From Streptomyces sp. CB01881 (GTDB taxonomy: Bacteria > Actinomycetota > Actinomycetes > Streptomycetales > Streptomycetaceae), in NCBI RefSeq assembly GCF_002953255.1, contig NZ_CP026498.1, forward strand, positions 5,084,873-5,133,946: 49,074 nt of DNA, read 5' to 3'. The notes beneath the pieces are model-generated. The model was not told the origin of the DNA. It did not search any database and saw only the letters and a program-made list of their open reading frames with translations. The position numbers and the translations under genes were made by a program. Positions 16,856 through 25,039 of the stretch are shown here, piece after piece. Within the stretch, counting starts at the first letter, position 1; each line of letters opens with the position of its first letter.

Positions 16856-17608
16856 ATGCCCGCGGTGAAACTCCGGCTGGCCCAGGGCACGCCGTGCTGG
16901 GTCAGCCTGATGACCGACGACCTGGCCGGAGCCCGCGCCTTCTACGGCGAGCTGCTCGGCTGGTCGTACACGCCGGGCCCCACCCAGCTCGGCGCCTACG
17001 TGCGGGCCGAGTCGGGCGGTGAGCCGGTCGCCGGTCTCGGCGTCTCCGCGGCGACGGGCTTCCCGGTGCAGTGGACCACCTACTTCGCGGTGGACAGTGC
17101 CGACGCGACGGCCCAGCTGGTGCGCGAGTGCGGCGGCACGGTGGCGGTCGGCCCGCTGCAGGCCGAGCGGGCCGGGCGGCTGGCGATCGCGGCCGACGTG
17201 TCCGGCGCCGTCTTCGGCCTCTGGCAGGGCGAGGAGCACCCGGGCCGGGAGGCGGGCCCCGAGCCGGGCGGCCCCGCCTGGGCGGAGCTGCTCACCCCCG
17301 ACGAGGAGGGCGCGGCGTCCTTCTACGGCGCGGTGCTGGGGCGACCGGTGGCGCCGGCCGACGGCGGGTCCGCGCTGGTGGTGGACGACCTGCCGGTGGC
17401 GGGCATCCGCTCCGGCGCCGCACTGCGGGGGCATCCGCCGCGCTGGCGGGTCCACTTCGCCGTCCGGGACGCGGTGCTGACGTCCCGTCTGGCGGTCGAG
17501 CTGGGCGGCCGGGTGCTGGTCGAACCGCACGCGACCGGACGCGGCCGGGTGGCCCGGCTGGCCGACCCGCAGGGCGGGCACTTCTCCGTACTGGAGACGG
17601 GCGCGTAG
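16856..17608 (+). CDS. double VOC (glyoxalase-fold) protein
   Basis: A 250-residue protein made of two vicinal-oxygen-chelate halves, each about 120 residues: GTPCWVSLMTDDLAGARAFYGELLGW... and GGPAWAELLTPDEEGAASFYGAVLG.... The family includes glyoxalases, ring dioxygenases and metal-binding resistance proteins. This one resembles the large streptomycete group annotated as hydroxylase-like VOC proteins, without assigned activity. The usual metal His is replaced in the first half. The ATG follows GAGGAGG with a 5-base gap. It is divergent from the rhodanese gene. Confidence 0.88.
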   Translation: MPAVKLRLAQGTPCWVSLMTDDLAGARAFYGELLGWSYTPGPTQLGAYVRAESGGEPVAGLGVSAATGFPVQWTTYFAVDSADATAQLVRECGGTVAVGPLQAERAGRLAIAADVSGAVFGLWQGEEHPGREAGPEPGGPAWAELLTPDEEGAASFYGAVLGRPVAPADGGSALVVDDLPVAGIRSGAALRGHPPRWRVHFAVRDAVLTSRLAVELGGRVLVEPHATGRGRVARLADPQGGHFSVLETGA

Positions 17609-17675
17609 GGCGTCGTCACCGGGGGTCGGGCGCCCGCCGCATCGTCACCGGGGGCGGGTTCCCGGGCGGGCGTCG

Positions 17676-18332
17676 TCAGGCCTGCTGCTCCTCGAAGGGC
17701 AGCACGTCCGGGGAGAGCACCGAGGCGCGGGCGGTCGCGGCGGTCAGCCGGCGGCGGTGGTGGCGGCGGCAGAGCACCTCGTAGCCGACCTCGTCCTCGC
17801 GTACCGAGATGTCGCCGACCACGACCTGCGCACCCTCGACCACCATCACGCCGCCCACCGTCCGGGCGTTGTGGGTGGCACGCGCCCCGCACCAGCAGAG
17901 CGCCTCGACCTGGAGCACCTCGACCCGGTCGGCCAGTTCGATCAGCCGCTGCGAACCGGGGAAGAGCCTGGTCCGGAAGTCGGTGGTGATGCCGAAGGTG
18001 AAGACGTCGATGCCGAGTTCGTCGACCACCCGGGCCAGCTGGTCGACCTGCTCGGCGGCGAAGAACTGGGCCTCGTCGCAGATCAGGTAGTCCACCCGGC
18101 CGCCGGCCGAGAGCCGGTGCACGACGTGGGCGTGGAAGTCGAAGTCGTCCGTCACCTCGACCGCCTCGGCCTGCAGGCCCAGGCGGCTGGAGATGGTGGC
18201 CGCGCCGGCCCGGTCGTTACGGGTGAGGATGATCCCCTGCCGGCCGCGGGCGGCGTGGTTGTGGTCCATCTGGAGCGCGAGCGTCGACTTCCCGCAGTCC
18301 ATCGTGCCCGAGAAGAACACCAGTTCAGCCAT
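17676..18332 (-). CDS. tdk: thymidine kinase (TK1 type)
   Basis: Phosphorylates thymidine with ATP in nucleotide salvage. The 218-residue protein has the P-loop GTMDCGKST (9-17), the Walker-B-like DEAQF (around residues 85-89), the lasso/thymidine-binding region, and zinc-binding Cys in CWCGARATHNARTVGG and CRRHH. It runs somewhat longer at the C-terminus than bacterial TK1 enzymes (about 190-200), with an Ala-rich tail. It follows the pyrophosphatase-like gene by 51 bases on the same strand, so both are probably one transcript linked to nucleotide metabolism. Confidence 0.93.
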   Translation of the reverse strand: MAELVFFSGTMDCGKSTLALQMDHNHAARGRQGIILTRNDRAGAATISSRLGLQAEAVEVTDDFDFHAHVVHRLSAGGRVDYLICDEAQFFAAEQVDQLARVVDELGIDVFTFGITTDFRTRLFPGSQRLIELADRVEVLQVEALCWCGARATHNARTVGGVMVVEGAQVVVGDISVREDEVGYEVLCRRHHRRRLTAATARASVLSPDVLPFEEQQA

Positions 18333-18383
18333 GGGTGGAGCAGAGGCCTTTCAGGGAGGAGGAGTTCACGCGGAGCCGGGGGT

Positions 18384-19568
18384 TCACGCGCGGACTTCGA
18401 GCAGGGGGACGAACTGCTCGACCGGGGTCATCGAGCCGTGCAGGCCGATCATCGCGGACTCGCCGGGCTCGTTGCGGGAGGCGATCACGGCGACGTCGTC
18501 GCGGGCCGCGGCGACCACGTCGCCGATCCGGTGGTAGACCCGGTCGTCCACCGAGGGCCCGAACCAGCCGGCGGCGATCGCCTCGTCCCGGGTGGCCACC
18601 CACATCCGGTCGCCGAGCACCTCGCTCCAGACCGTGTGCACGTCGGCGGCGGCCCCCGGCACGGCGTACACGTGCCGGGCCCGGCCCTCGCCGCCGAGCA
18701 GCGCGACGCCGGCGCCGAGCTCCCAGTCCTCGTCGAAGTCGATCCGGTCCTCGGGGGCGATGTCGATCATGCCGTGGTCGGCGGTGACGTACATCGCCGA
18801 GCGCGGCGGCAGCTGCCGGGCCAGCCTCCGGGCCAGGCGGTCCACCGCGTCCAGCGTCATCCGCCACTCGTCGGAGTCGACCCCGAACCGGTGCCCGGCG
18901 CCGTCCAGCTCGCTGACGTAGGTGTAGACGAGGGCGCGGTCGTGCTCGGCCAGCCAGGCGGCGGTCTGGTCCATCCGCTCCTCACCGGTGGTGCGGCCGA
19001 GGAAGGTGCCGCCGGAGAGCGCCACCCGGGTCAGCGGGGTCTGGGCGAACAGCGGCGAGGAGACCTGCGCGGTCGCCACCCCGGCGGCCTCGGTCCGCTC
19101 GAACACCGTCGGGTACGGCTGCCAGAGCCCCGGATCGGTGTGCGGCTGCCAGCGCAGCTGGTTCATCAGGTAGCCGGCCCCCGGCACCGCCACCGTGTAG
19201 CCGGCCAGGCCGTGCAGGCCCGGCGGGGTCCCGGTGCCCACCGACGCCAGCGAGGTGGCCGTGGTGGACGGGAAGCCTGCCGTCAGCGGGCGGCCGGTGC
19301 CGCCGAGCGAGCTGCCGGCCAGCGAGGAGAGGAAGGGCGCGTACTCGGGGTGGCGCAGCAGCAGCTCCCAGCCGAGACCGTCGACCAGGAACACCACCAC
19401 CCGGTCGGCGGGCGCGATCGGCAGCGTCGCGGTGAACCCGGGCACGCCGAGGCCGGCCGCCACCGAGGGCAGCAGGTCGCAGAGCGAGCCGCTGCCGTAC
19501 GGGGGCGCCGGGGCGGTGGCGGGGTCGAGGATCTCGAAGGCGTCGTGGCCGTCGGGTGCGAAGGACAT
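18384..19568 (-). CDS. nucleotide pyrophosphatase/phosphodiesterase-family protein
   Basis: A 394-residue protein of the alkaline-phosphatase superfamily (type I phosphodiesterase/NPP). The metal and nucleophile motifs are present: FLVDGLGWELL with the first Asp, FPSTTATS with the nucleophilic Thr, YVSELDGAGHRFG with Asp and His, TADHGM with Asp-His, and GLHGSMTPVE with the last His. No signal peptide or membrane span is visible, so it is probably cytoplasmic. The true substrate is unknown; likely a nucleotide or sugar-phosphate ester. It is upstream of tdk and preceded by a repeat-rich gap. Confidence 0.88.
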   Translation of the reverse strand: MSFAPDGHDAFEILDPATAPAPPYGSGSLCDLLPSVAAGLGVPGFTATLPIAPADRVVVFLVDGLGWELLLRHPEYAPFLSSLAGSSLGGTGRPLTAGFPSTTATSLASVGTGTPPGLHGLAGYTVAVPGAGYLMNQLRWQPHTDPGLWQPYPTVFERTEAAGVATAQVSSPLFAQTPLTRVALSGGTFLGRTTGEERMDQTAAWLAEHDRALVYTYVSELDGAGHRFGVDSDEWRMTLDAVDRLARRLARQLPPRSAMYVTADHGMIDIAPEDRIDFDEDWELGAGVALLGGEGRARHVYAVPGAAADVHTVWSEVLGDRMWVATRDEAIAAGWFGPSVDDRVYHRIGDVVAAARDDVAVIASRNEPGESAMIGLHGSMTPVEQFVPLLEVRA

Positions 19569-19639
19569 GGCTGAGGGGCTGGCTTCCTGGCTGTCCGGTG
19601 CGGCACGGGCAGGCCGCGGGTGCGGCGTCCGGGCGGGCG

Positions 19640-19800
19640 TCGGTGCGGGTCGGTCCGTGGGGCTGGTCGGTCCGTGGCCGGTCCGTCCGGTGCCGGTCGG
19701 TCCGTGGCTGGTCGGTCCGGGCCGGGCCGCTCGGACCGCTGCGGGGCGGTCCGGCCGGGGTCCGGTGGAGGTCGGTCGGTGGGGCTGTCCGGTGGGGCTG
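19640..19800. repeat. GGTCGGTCCGTGG-type degenerate repeats
   Basis: The 257-base gap upstream of the pyrophosphatase-like gene has a run of related words. GTCGGTCCGTGG is exact at 19649, 19666 and 19696, with looser copies (GGTCGGTCC, GGTCCGGCC, GTGGGGCTGTCC twice) up to 19802. No gene is visible. The run probably arose by slippage and lies where the gene's leader would be. Confidence 0.8.
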
Positions 19801-19825
19801 TCCTGAGGCCGGTCCGGCCCCGGGC

Positions 19826-20425
19826 TCAGACCCGCGGGCCGTTGCTGATCGTCGCGTCGGACAGCGCCCGGGCGAACACCAGTGCCTGGGCCACCGTCTC
19901 CGGACCGTCGCCGGCCTCGCTGACCCGCAGTGACAGGTCGTCAGCGGTGGCCGAACCGGTGTAGCCGTGGTCCGCCTCACAGTTCGGGTCCGAGCAGCCG
20001 GCCGGCTCCAGGTCCAGGCGCTGCACCGCACCCCAGCCGATCGTCAGCACGACCTCGCGCGGCAGCGTTCCCGGGGTGTACGTCTCCGGGTTGGCGACCA
20101 TCCGGCTCACCACGACCGAACCGATCCGGTCCAGCCGGACGCTCTCGGTCGACGTCGTCGCGTACGGCACGGCCGGGCCGGCGCCGTCGCCGGACTGCTC
20201 GTCGGTGTGGCTCACCACGAACCGGGTCGGGGTCAGCACCAGCACGGTCACGTGCCGGCGGACCTCGTTGGCGTCGAAGGTGGTCTCCTGGTGCACCAGG
20301 TAGGAGCTGATCGGCTCCGGGCCCACCGCGGACTCGACCGCCTCGGACACCAGGGCCGGGTAGTAGCCGCTGCGCTCGATCGCCGAGCGCAGGTCCTGAG
20401 TGGTGGTGGTACCGGTCTTCGCCAT
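19826..20425 (-). CDS. DUF5998 family protein
   Basis: A 199-residue actinobacterial protein, function unknown. It starts MAKTGTTTTQDLRSAIERSGYYPALV. A central region has beta-strand-like alternation (VRRHVTVLVLTPTRFVVSHTD), a Trp-containing segment (VVLTIGWGAVQRLDLEPA) is followed by the conserved CSDPNCEADHGYTG, whose two Cys and a His could bind metal. The C-terminal helix ends ARALSDATISNGPRV. ATG at 20425 has AGGA seven bases before it. It lies between the acetyltransferase and pyrophosphatase genes, all on one strand. Confidence 0.85.
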   Translation of the reverse strand: MAKTGTTTTQDLRSAIERSGYYPALVSEAVESAVGPEPISSYLVHQETTFDANEVRRHVTVLVLTPTRFVVSHTDEQSGDGAGPAVPYATTSTESVRLDRIGSVVVSRMVANPETYTPGTLPREVVLTIGWGAVQRLDLEPAGCSDPNCEADHGYTGSATADDLSLRVSEAGDGPETVAQALVFARALSDATISNGPRV

Positions 20426-20519
20426 AACTCCATCCTGGCATGGTCCGCCGACGAAGCGGGCGGCGCGGCGCCGAGCTTCCAGGCAACAGCGCCCACGGGC
20501 AGGGCGCAACCAAGGAAGG

Positions 20520-23510
20520 TTACAGCGTGCTCATGGCGCGCGGGCCCAGATCGCTGCGGACGGGCAGGGGTGCGATCCGCACTCGCGCCCCCAGGATCGC
20601 CAGCCCGTGCGGGGCGACGACCACGGGTTCGAGATCCACCGAGGCGACCTCCGGAAGGTCGTCCACCAGGCGCGACACCCGCAGCAGCACCTCCTCCAGC
20701 GCGTCGGTGTCCACCGCCTCCGCACCGCGCCAGCCGAACAGCAGCGGCGACGCCCGGACCTCCCGGATCAGCCCCGCGACGTCCTGGTCGGTGGCCGGGA
20801 CCAGCCGGTGGGCCACGTCACCCAGCAGCTCGGCCGGGGCGCCCGCCAGGCCGAAGGAGAGGATCGCACCGACCGCCGGGTCGACCGTGGCGCCGATCAC
20901 GGTGTCCACACCGCGCGGGGCCAGCCGCTGGACCACCAGCTCGGCCTGGGCGGCTCCGCCGAGCAGCGCGTCCAGCTCGCGGTGGGCGCGGCGCAGCCCC
21001 GGCTCCCCGGTGAGGTCCAGCCGGACGCTGCCGAGATCGGGGCGGTGGCGCAGGTGGGGGGCGGTGGCCTTCAGCGCGACCGGGTAGCCGAGCGCGGCGG
21101 CGGCCCGGACGGCGGTCTCCTCGTCGGGGGCCTGCAGGGTCGGCGACACGTCGATGCCGTAGCGGGCGAGCAGCGCGGCGGCGTCCGCGTCCGGCAGGGT
21201 GATCCGCGCGCCCCCCGGCTGGGTGCGAAACAGGATGGAGCGGCGCGTAGCGCCTCGAACAAGGGTGGCGGTGGGTGACGGGCGGGAGATCGCGGCCCGG
21301 GTGGAGAGCGCGGCCTCGACCAGGGCCCGGGCGCCCGCCTCGTCGATCCGGTCCAGCTCGGGCACGCGGGCGGTCTCCTCCGCCTCGGCCATCCCGCGGC
21401 GCCACTGCGCGTAGTGGACGGCGTGCGCGAGGGCGCGGACGGCCCGCTCGGGCGCCGGATAGGCGGGGATACCACCCGGGCGCAGCCTGCTCGGCAGATC
21501 GGTCAGCGCCAGGTGGGCGAGCACCAGCGGCTTGCCCAACTCCCGCGCCCGCTCCCCCGCTTCGAGCAGCGCCTCGGCGATCTCCGGGTCGTCGGAGCCC
21601 ATCTCCGGATCGTCCGGTCCGGTCAGCCGGCCGCCCATGAACGCGTGGGCCGAGGTGCCGATCGGCGGGATCGCGACGGCGATCACCGCGTCCACCCCCG
21701 GATCGTCCAGCGCCACGTCCAGCGCGATCCGGAAGTTCTCACCGGTGGCGGCCGTGGTCAGGTCCACCGGGGTACGGGGGCGCAGCCCGGCGCTCAGGCA
21801 GGCGTCGTGGGTGAGCAGGCCGAGCGAGTCCGAGTTGCCGACCACCGCCACCCGGTCCCCGGACGGCAGCGGCTGCAGGGCGAGGATCTCCCCCGTGTCG
21901 TACAGCTCCGTGATGGTCTCCACCCGGGTCACGCCGGCCTGCTGGAACAGCGCGTCCACGGTGGCGTCGCGCAGCCCGGTCGCGGTGGCCGGGACGGCGT
22001 GGCCCGGCGGCAGGCTGCCGGTGTGCCGGGCGCCCTTCACCACCACGATCGGCTTGGCGGCCGCCAGCCGGCGGGCGATCCGGGTGAACTTGCGGGGGTT
22101 GCCGAAGGACTCCAGGTAGAGCAGCACCACCTCGGTCGCCGGATCCTCCGCCCAGTACTGGAGGAAGTCGTTGCCGGAGACGTCCGAGCGGTTGCCGACC
22201 GAGGCGAAGGACGAGACGCCGAGTCCCCGGCGGTGGGCCGCCTCCAGCAGGGCCACGCCGATCGCGCCGGACTGGCAGAAGATGCCGAAGCCGCCGCGCT
22301 GCGGCAGGACGGGCGCGAGGGAGGCGTTCAACGGCCGCCCGGCGTCGGTGTTGATCAGGCCGAAGGCGTTCGGGCCGATCACCCGCATGCCGGCCGCCCG
22401 CGCCTGGCGGACGAGGGCGCGCTGGCGGTCCCGGCCCTCCGGCCCGGTCTCCGCGTACCCGGCGGTGACCACCACCAGGCCCTGCACACCGTGCGCGCCG
22501 CACTCGGTGACCGCGGCGGGGACGGCGGAGGCCGGGACGGCGACCACCGCGAGGTCCACCGGCCCCGGGATCTCCAGGATCGAACGGTGCACCGGGACGC
22601 CGTCCAGCTCGGTACCGGGCGGGGCGTTGCGGTTCACCGCGTAGACGCGGCGGTCGTCGTCCCCGGCCTCGAAACCGCCGAGCAGGTCCCGCAGGATCGC
22701 CCGGCCGACCGTCTGCGGGTTGCGCGAGACGCCGAGCACCGCGACCGAGCGCGGGGTCAGCAGCCGCTGCACGGACCTCGCCTCGGCACGGTGCTCGCGC
22801 GCCCGCATCACCGCGAGCGAGGCGGCGGTCGGCTCCAGGTCGAACTCCAGGTGGACGACACCGTCGGCGAAGCTGCGATGCTGGGTGTACCCCGCGTCGG
22901 TGAAGACCTTCACCATCTTGCGGTTCTCCGGCAGCACCTCGGCCTGGAAACGGCGGATGCCGCGCTCCTGCGCCACCGCCGCGATGTGCTCCAGCAGCGC
23001 GGAGGCCACCCCGCGGCCCTGGTGGGCGTCCTGCACCAGGAACGCCACCTCGGCATCCGTGCCGGTGTCCGACGGGCGGCCGTCGGCGTCGATCCGGTCG
23101 TAGCGGACGGTCGCGATGAAGCGGTCCCGGATCACCACGGCCAGACCGACCCGGTTGACGAAGTCATGGTGGGTGAAGCGGCGGACGTCCTTGTCGGAGA
23201 GCCGCGGGTAGGGCGCGAAGAAGCGGAAGTACTTGGACTGGTCGGACACCTGCTCGTAGAACTCGACCAGCCGGCCGGCGTCCGCGGGCGTGATCGGCCG
23301 GATCCGGGCCGTGCCGCCGTCACGCAGCAGGATGTCGGCCTCCCAGTGCTGCGGGTAGTCCGGCCCCGCCTGCTCGGGGTGCTGCGCCGAGGCGGGCTTC
23401 GCCCCCTGTTTCCCGCGGTACGCCGTGCTGTGCGCCGTGCCCTGCCCGGGGTCGTGCGTCGTGCCGTGCTGCGGGTCCAGCTCGGGGTGCGGTGCCGCGG
23501 AGTCGTCCAC
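20520..23510 (-). CDS. protein acetyltransferase, GNAT plus NDP-forming acyl-CoA synthetase-like
   Basis: A 996-residue protein. Residues ~60-215 form a GNAT domain with the acetyl-CoA loop QGRGVA. Residues ~245-370 form a CoA-binding Rossmann domain (SVAVLGVSRNPQTVGRAILRDLL). A succinyl-CoA-ligase-like part follows to about 700, and an ATP-grasp domain forms the C-terminus. This GNAT-first order is that reported for S. lividans PatA, a lysine acetyltransferase acting on acyl-CoA synthetases; in Salmonella Pat the GNAT domain is last. The ligase part probably senses acetyl-CoA rather than catalysing. The GTG start at 23510 has no clear ribosome site, so the first ~50 residues (His/Gln/Thr-rich) are uncertain. 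Confidence 0.88.
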   Translation of the reverse strand: MDDSAAPHPELDPQHGTTHDPGQGTAHSTAYRGKQGAKPASAQHPEQAGPDYPQHWEADILLRDGGTARIRPITPADAGRLVEFYEQVSDQSKYFRFFAPYPRLSDKDVRRFTHHDFVNRVGLAVVIRDRFIATVRYDRIDADGRPSDTGTDAEVAFLVQDAHQGRGVASALLEHIAAVAQERGIRRFQAEVLPENRKMVKVFTDAGYTQHRSFADGVVHLEFDLEPTAASLAVMRAREHRAEARSVQRLLTPRSVAVLGVSRNPQTVGRAILRDLLGGFEAGDDDRRVYAVNRNAPPGTELDGVPVHRSILEIPGPVDLAVVAVPASAVPAAVTECGAHGVQGLVVVTAGYAETGPEGRDRQRALVRQARAAGMRVIGPNAFGLINTDAGRPLNASLAPVLPQRGGFGIFCQSGAIGVALLEAAHRRGLGVSSFASVGNRSDVSGNDFLQYWAEDPATEVVLLYLESFGNPRKFTRIARRLAAAKPIVVVKGARHTGSLPPGHAVPATATGLRDATVDALFQQAGVTRVETITELYDTGEILALQPLPSGDRVAVVGNSDSLGLLTHDACLSAGLRPRTPVDLTTAATGENFRIALDVALDDPGVDAVIAVAIPPIGTSAHAFMGGRLTGPDDPEMGSDDPEIAEALLEAGERARELGKPLVLAHLALTDLPSRLRPGGIPAYPAPERAVRALAHAVHYAQWRRGMAEAEETARVPELDRIDEAGARALVEAALSTRAAISRPSPTATLVRGATRRSILFRTQPGGARITLPDADAAALLARYGIDVSPTLQAPDEETAVRAAAALGYPVALKATAPHLRHRPDLGSVRLDLTGEPGLRRAHRELDALLGGAAQAELVVQRLAPRGVDTVIGATVDPAVGAILSFGLAGAPAELLGDVAHRLVPATDQDVAGLIREVRASPLLFGWRGAEAVDTDALEEVLLRVSRLVDDLPEVASVDLEPVVVAPHGLAILGARVRIAPLPVRSDLGPRAMSTL

Positions 23511-23669
23511 ATTCGTCAGGTTATCCGGCGGCGGGCCGAATGGCGCCGGGCGTGCGGCCGCGGCAGGGTGGGCAGGGCTCGACAGGGCCGCTGGCCGGGG
23601 CTTATGCCCCCGAAAGAAACAATCACAACTCCTGAACGCGGCGTCTCGGAGGGGCCCCCTGCGTGCAAC

Positions 23670-23685
23670 ACTGGTCTAGACAACA
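23670..23685. promoter_or_regulatory. DasR-type operator (dre) upstream of ptsH
   Basis: ACTGGTCTAGACAACA matches 14 of 16 positions of the dre sequence ACTGGTCTAGACCACT bound by the GntR regulator DasR in Streptomyces. It lies 53 bases before the ptsH start. DasR control of ptsH by N-acetylglucosamine/glucosamine-6-phosphate is established in S. coelicolor. Confidence 0.8.
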
Positions 23686-23738
23686 TGGCCGCCACCCCGA
23701 GCACGGCCGTGACCAGCTTCACCGGAAAGGCACGTCTC

Positions 23739-24020
23739 ATGGCTGAGCGCCGCGTCACCATCGGTTGGGCCGAGGGCCTGCACGCCCGTCCCGCCTCCGT
23801 CTTCGTCAGGGCCGTCACGGCCACCGGCGTGCCGATCACCATCGCCAAGCCCGGCGGCCAGCCGGTCAACGCCGCCTCGATGCTCGGCCTGCTCGGCCTC
23901 GGCGCCCAGGGCGGCGAGGAGGTCGTCCTCGCCTCCGACGCCGAGGGCGCCGACGAGGCCCTGGACCGCCTCGCCAAGCTGGTCGCGGAAGGCCTCGACG
24001 AGCTCCCGGCCGCCGCCTGA
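23739..24020 (+). CDS. ptsH: phosphocarrier protein HPr
   Basis: General component of the sugar phosphotransferase system; carries phosphate from enzyme I to the sugar-specific EIIA proteins. The 93-residue protein has GLHARPAS with the phosphorylated active-site His15 and Arg17. The regulatory-site region NAASMLGLLGLGAQGG includes the Ser at the Ser46 position. A hydrophobic C-terminal helix ends in DELPAAA. ATG at 23739 has GGAAAGG upstream. The gene stands alone with its own DasR-like operator and a classical terminator. Confidence 0.96.
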   Translation: MAERRVTIGWAEGLHARPASVFVRAVTATGVPITIAKPGGQPVNAASMLGLLGLGAQGGEEVVLASDAEGADEALDRLAKLVAEGLDELPAAA

Positions 24021-24051
24021 GGCCCACCGACTCGAAGTGCTCAGACGCAGG

Positions 24052-24087
24052 GCGCCCGGCAGTGCATTGACACTGCCGGGCGCTTTT
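24052..24087 (+). terminator. rho-independent terminator of ptsH
   Basis: A perfect 13-pair stem (GCGCCCGGCAGTG), 6-base loop, then TTTTGTT. Confidence 0.95.
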
Positions 24088-24175
24088 GTTCGCACATTCG
24101 ATCGCATCCACACCATGGGGCGAACCGGTCGCCGAGCGGCTCCTGTCGGCGGCCGATCGCACACATGCTCGCGGC

Positions 24176-24985
24176 ATGACCTTCTTCGACCTCGAACAGC
24201 CCGACCACGCCTATATGTTCGCCTTCCTCCAGGCGGACGGACACCTTGCCCGGGGCACCGGCAACAAGGGCCGGCTCACCGTCGAACTCTCGGCACGCGA
24301 CGCCCCGATCCTGGAGGAGTTCCAGCGCCTCTGCCCGTTCAACAGCAGCATCCGCCACCGGACTCGCACCACGAACTTCAAGGCGGAGCACACCTCGGCG
24401 ATGTGGACGGTCTGCGCCCGCGAGTTCCGCGAGGAGCTCCAGGCCCTCGGCCTTCCGGCGGGCCGGAAATCCGAGATCATCGCGCCGCCGACCGTCCCGT
24501 TCTCCGAACGCGACTACCTGAGGGGCCTGATCGACGCCGACGGCTCGGTCGGGCTCACGGCCGACGGGTTCCCCTTCGTCAGCTTCGCCACGCAGAGCGA
24601 CGCCCTCGCCGCCTTCTGTGCCGCCTACGCCGAGAGGCTCTGCGGCGCCCGGCGCACACTCACCCGCAACAAGCGCGATGCGATCTACAACATCCTGTAC
24701 CTCAAGGAGAACGCGGTGGCACTCTCTAACGACCTCTACCATCCCGGCTGTCTCTCGCTGCCCCATAAACGGACGAGCGCCGAGACAGCGGCGGCCTGGG
24801 TCCGGCCACCCGACATGCCGATCGCGCCCCCCAGGCGCGATTGGACGCCGCAGGAGGACGAAGTGCTCCTGAACGCAGCGAGCTTGCAACTCGCCGCCGA
24901 ACAACTCGGGCGGACGCTCAAGAGCTGCAGCATCCGCAAATGGCGGCTGGTCGGCCCCAAGCGCAGGCGAACTGTGCACCGGTAG
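24176..24985 (+). CDS. free-standing LAGLIDADG homing-endonuclease-like protein with Myb-like tail
   Basis: A 269-residue protein with two LAGLIDADG-type motifs. The first is FLQADGHL (17-24, acidic residue Asp21); the second is the canonical LRGLIDADGSVG (115-126, Asp122). Both catalytic acids are present, so it could be an active single-chain DNA endonuclease. Residues ~221-257 (WTPQEDEVLLNAAS...LGRTLKSCSIRKW) resemble a SANT/Myb or plant-type HTH DNA-binding module. It is not inside an intein or a recognisable intron. The ATG at 24176 lacks a clear ribosome site; an upstream TTG frame starts inside the ptsH terminator and is unlikely. It converges on rtcB. Confidence 0.85.
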   Translation: MTFFDLEQPDHAYMFAFLQADGHLARGTGNKGRLTVELSARDAPILEEFQRLCPFNSSIRHRTRTTNFKAEHTSAMWTVCAREFREELQALGLPAGRKSEIIAPPTVPFSERDYLRGLIDADGSVGLTADGFPFVSFATQSDALAAFCAAYAERLCGARRTLTRNKRDAIYNILYLKENAVALSNDLYHPGCLSLPHKRTSAETAAAWVRPPDMPIAPPRRDWTPQEDEVLLNAASLQLAAEQLGRTLKSCSIRKWRLVGPKRRRTVHR

Positions 24986-24994
24986 ACGGACGCC

Positions 24995-25031
24995 GCGCGG
25001 AGGGCCTCGGCACGGTCGGGGCCCTCCGCGC
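24995..25031. terminator. bidirectional hairpin between the LAGLIDADG gene and rtcB
   Basis: A perfect 12-pair stem (GCGCGGAGGGCC) with a 13-base loop fills the 54-base gap between the two convergent stops. Confidence 0.8.
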
Positions 25032-25039
25032 TTCAGCGC

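Noticed and set aside
24086..24175. Longer start (TTG) for the LAGLIDADG gene
   Set aside because: The TTG lies in the T tract of the ptsH terminator and has no ribosome site.
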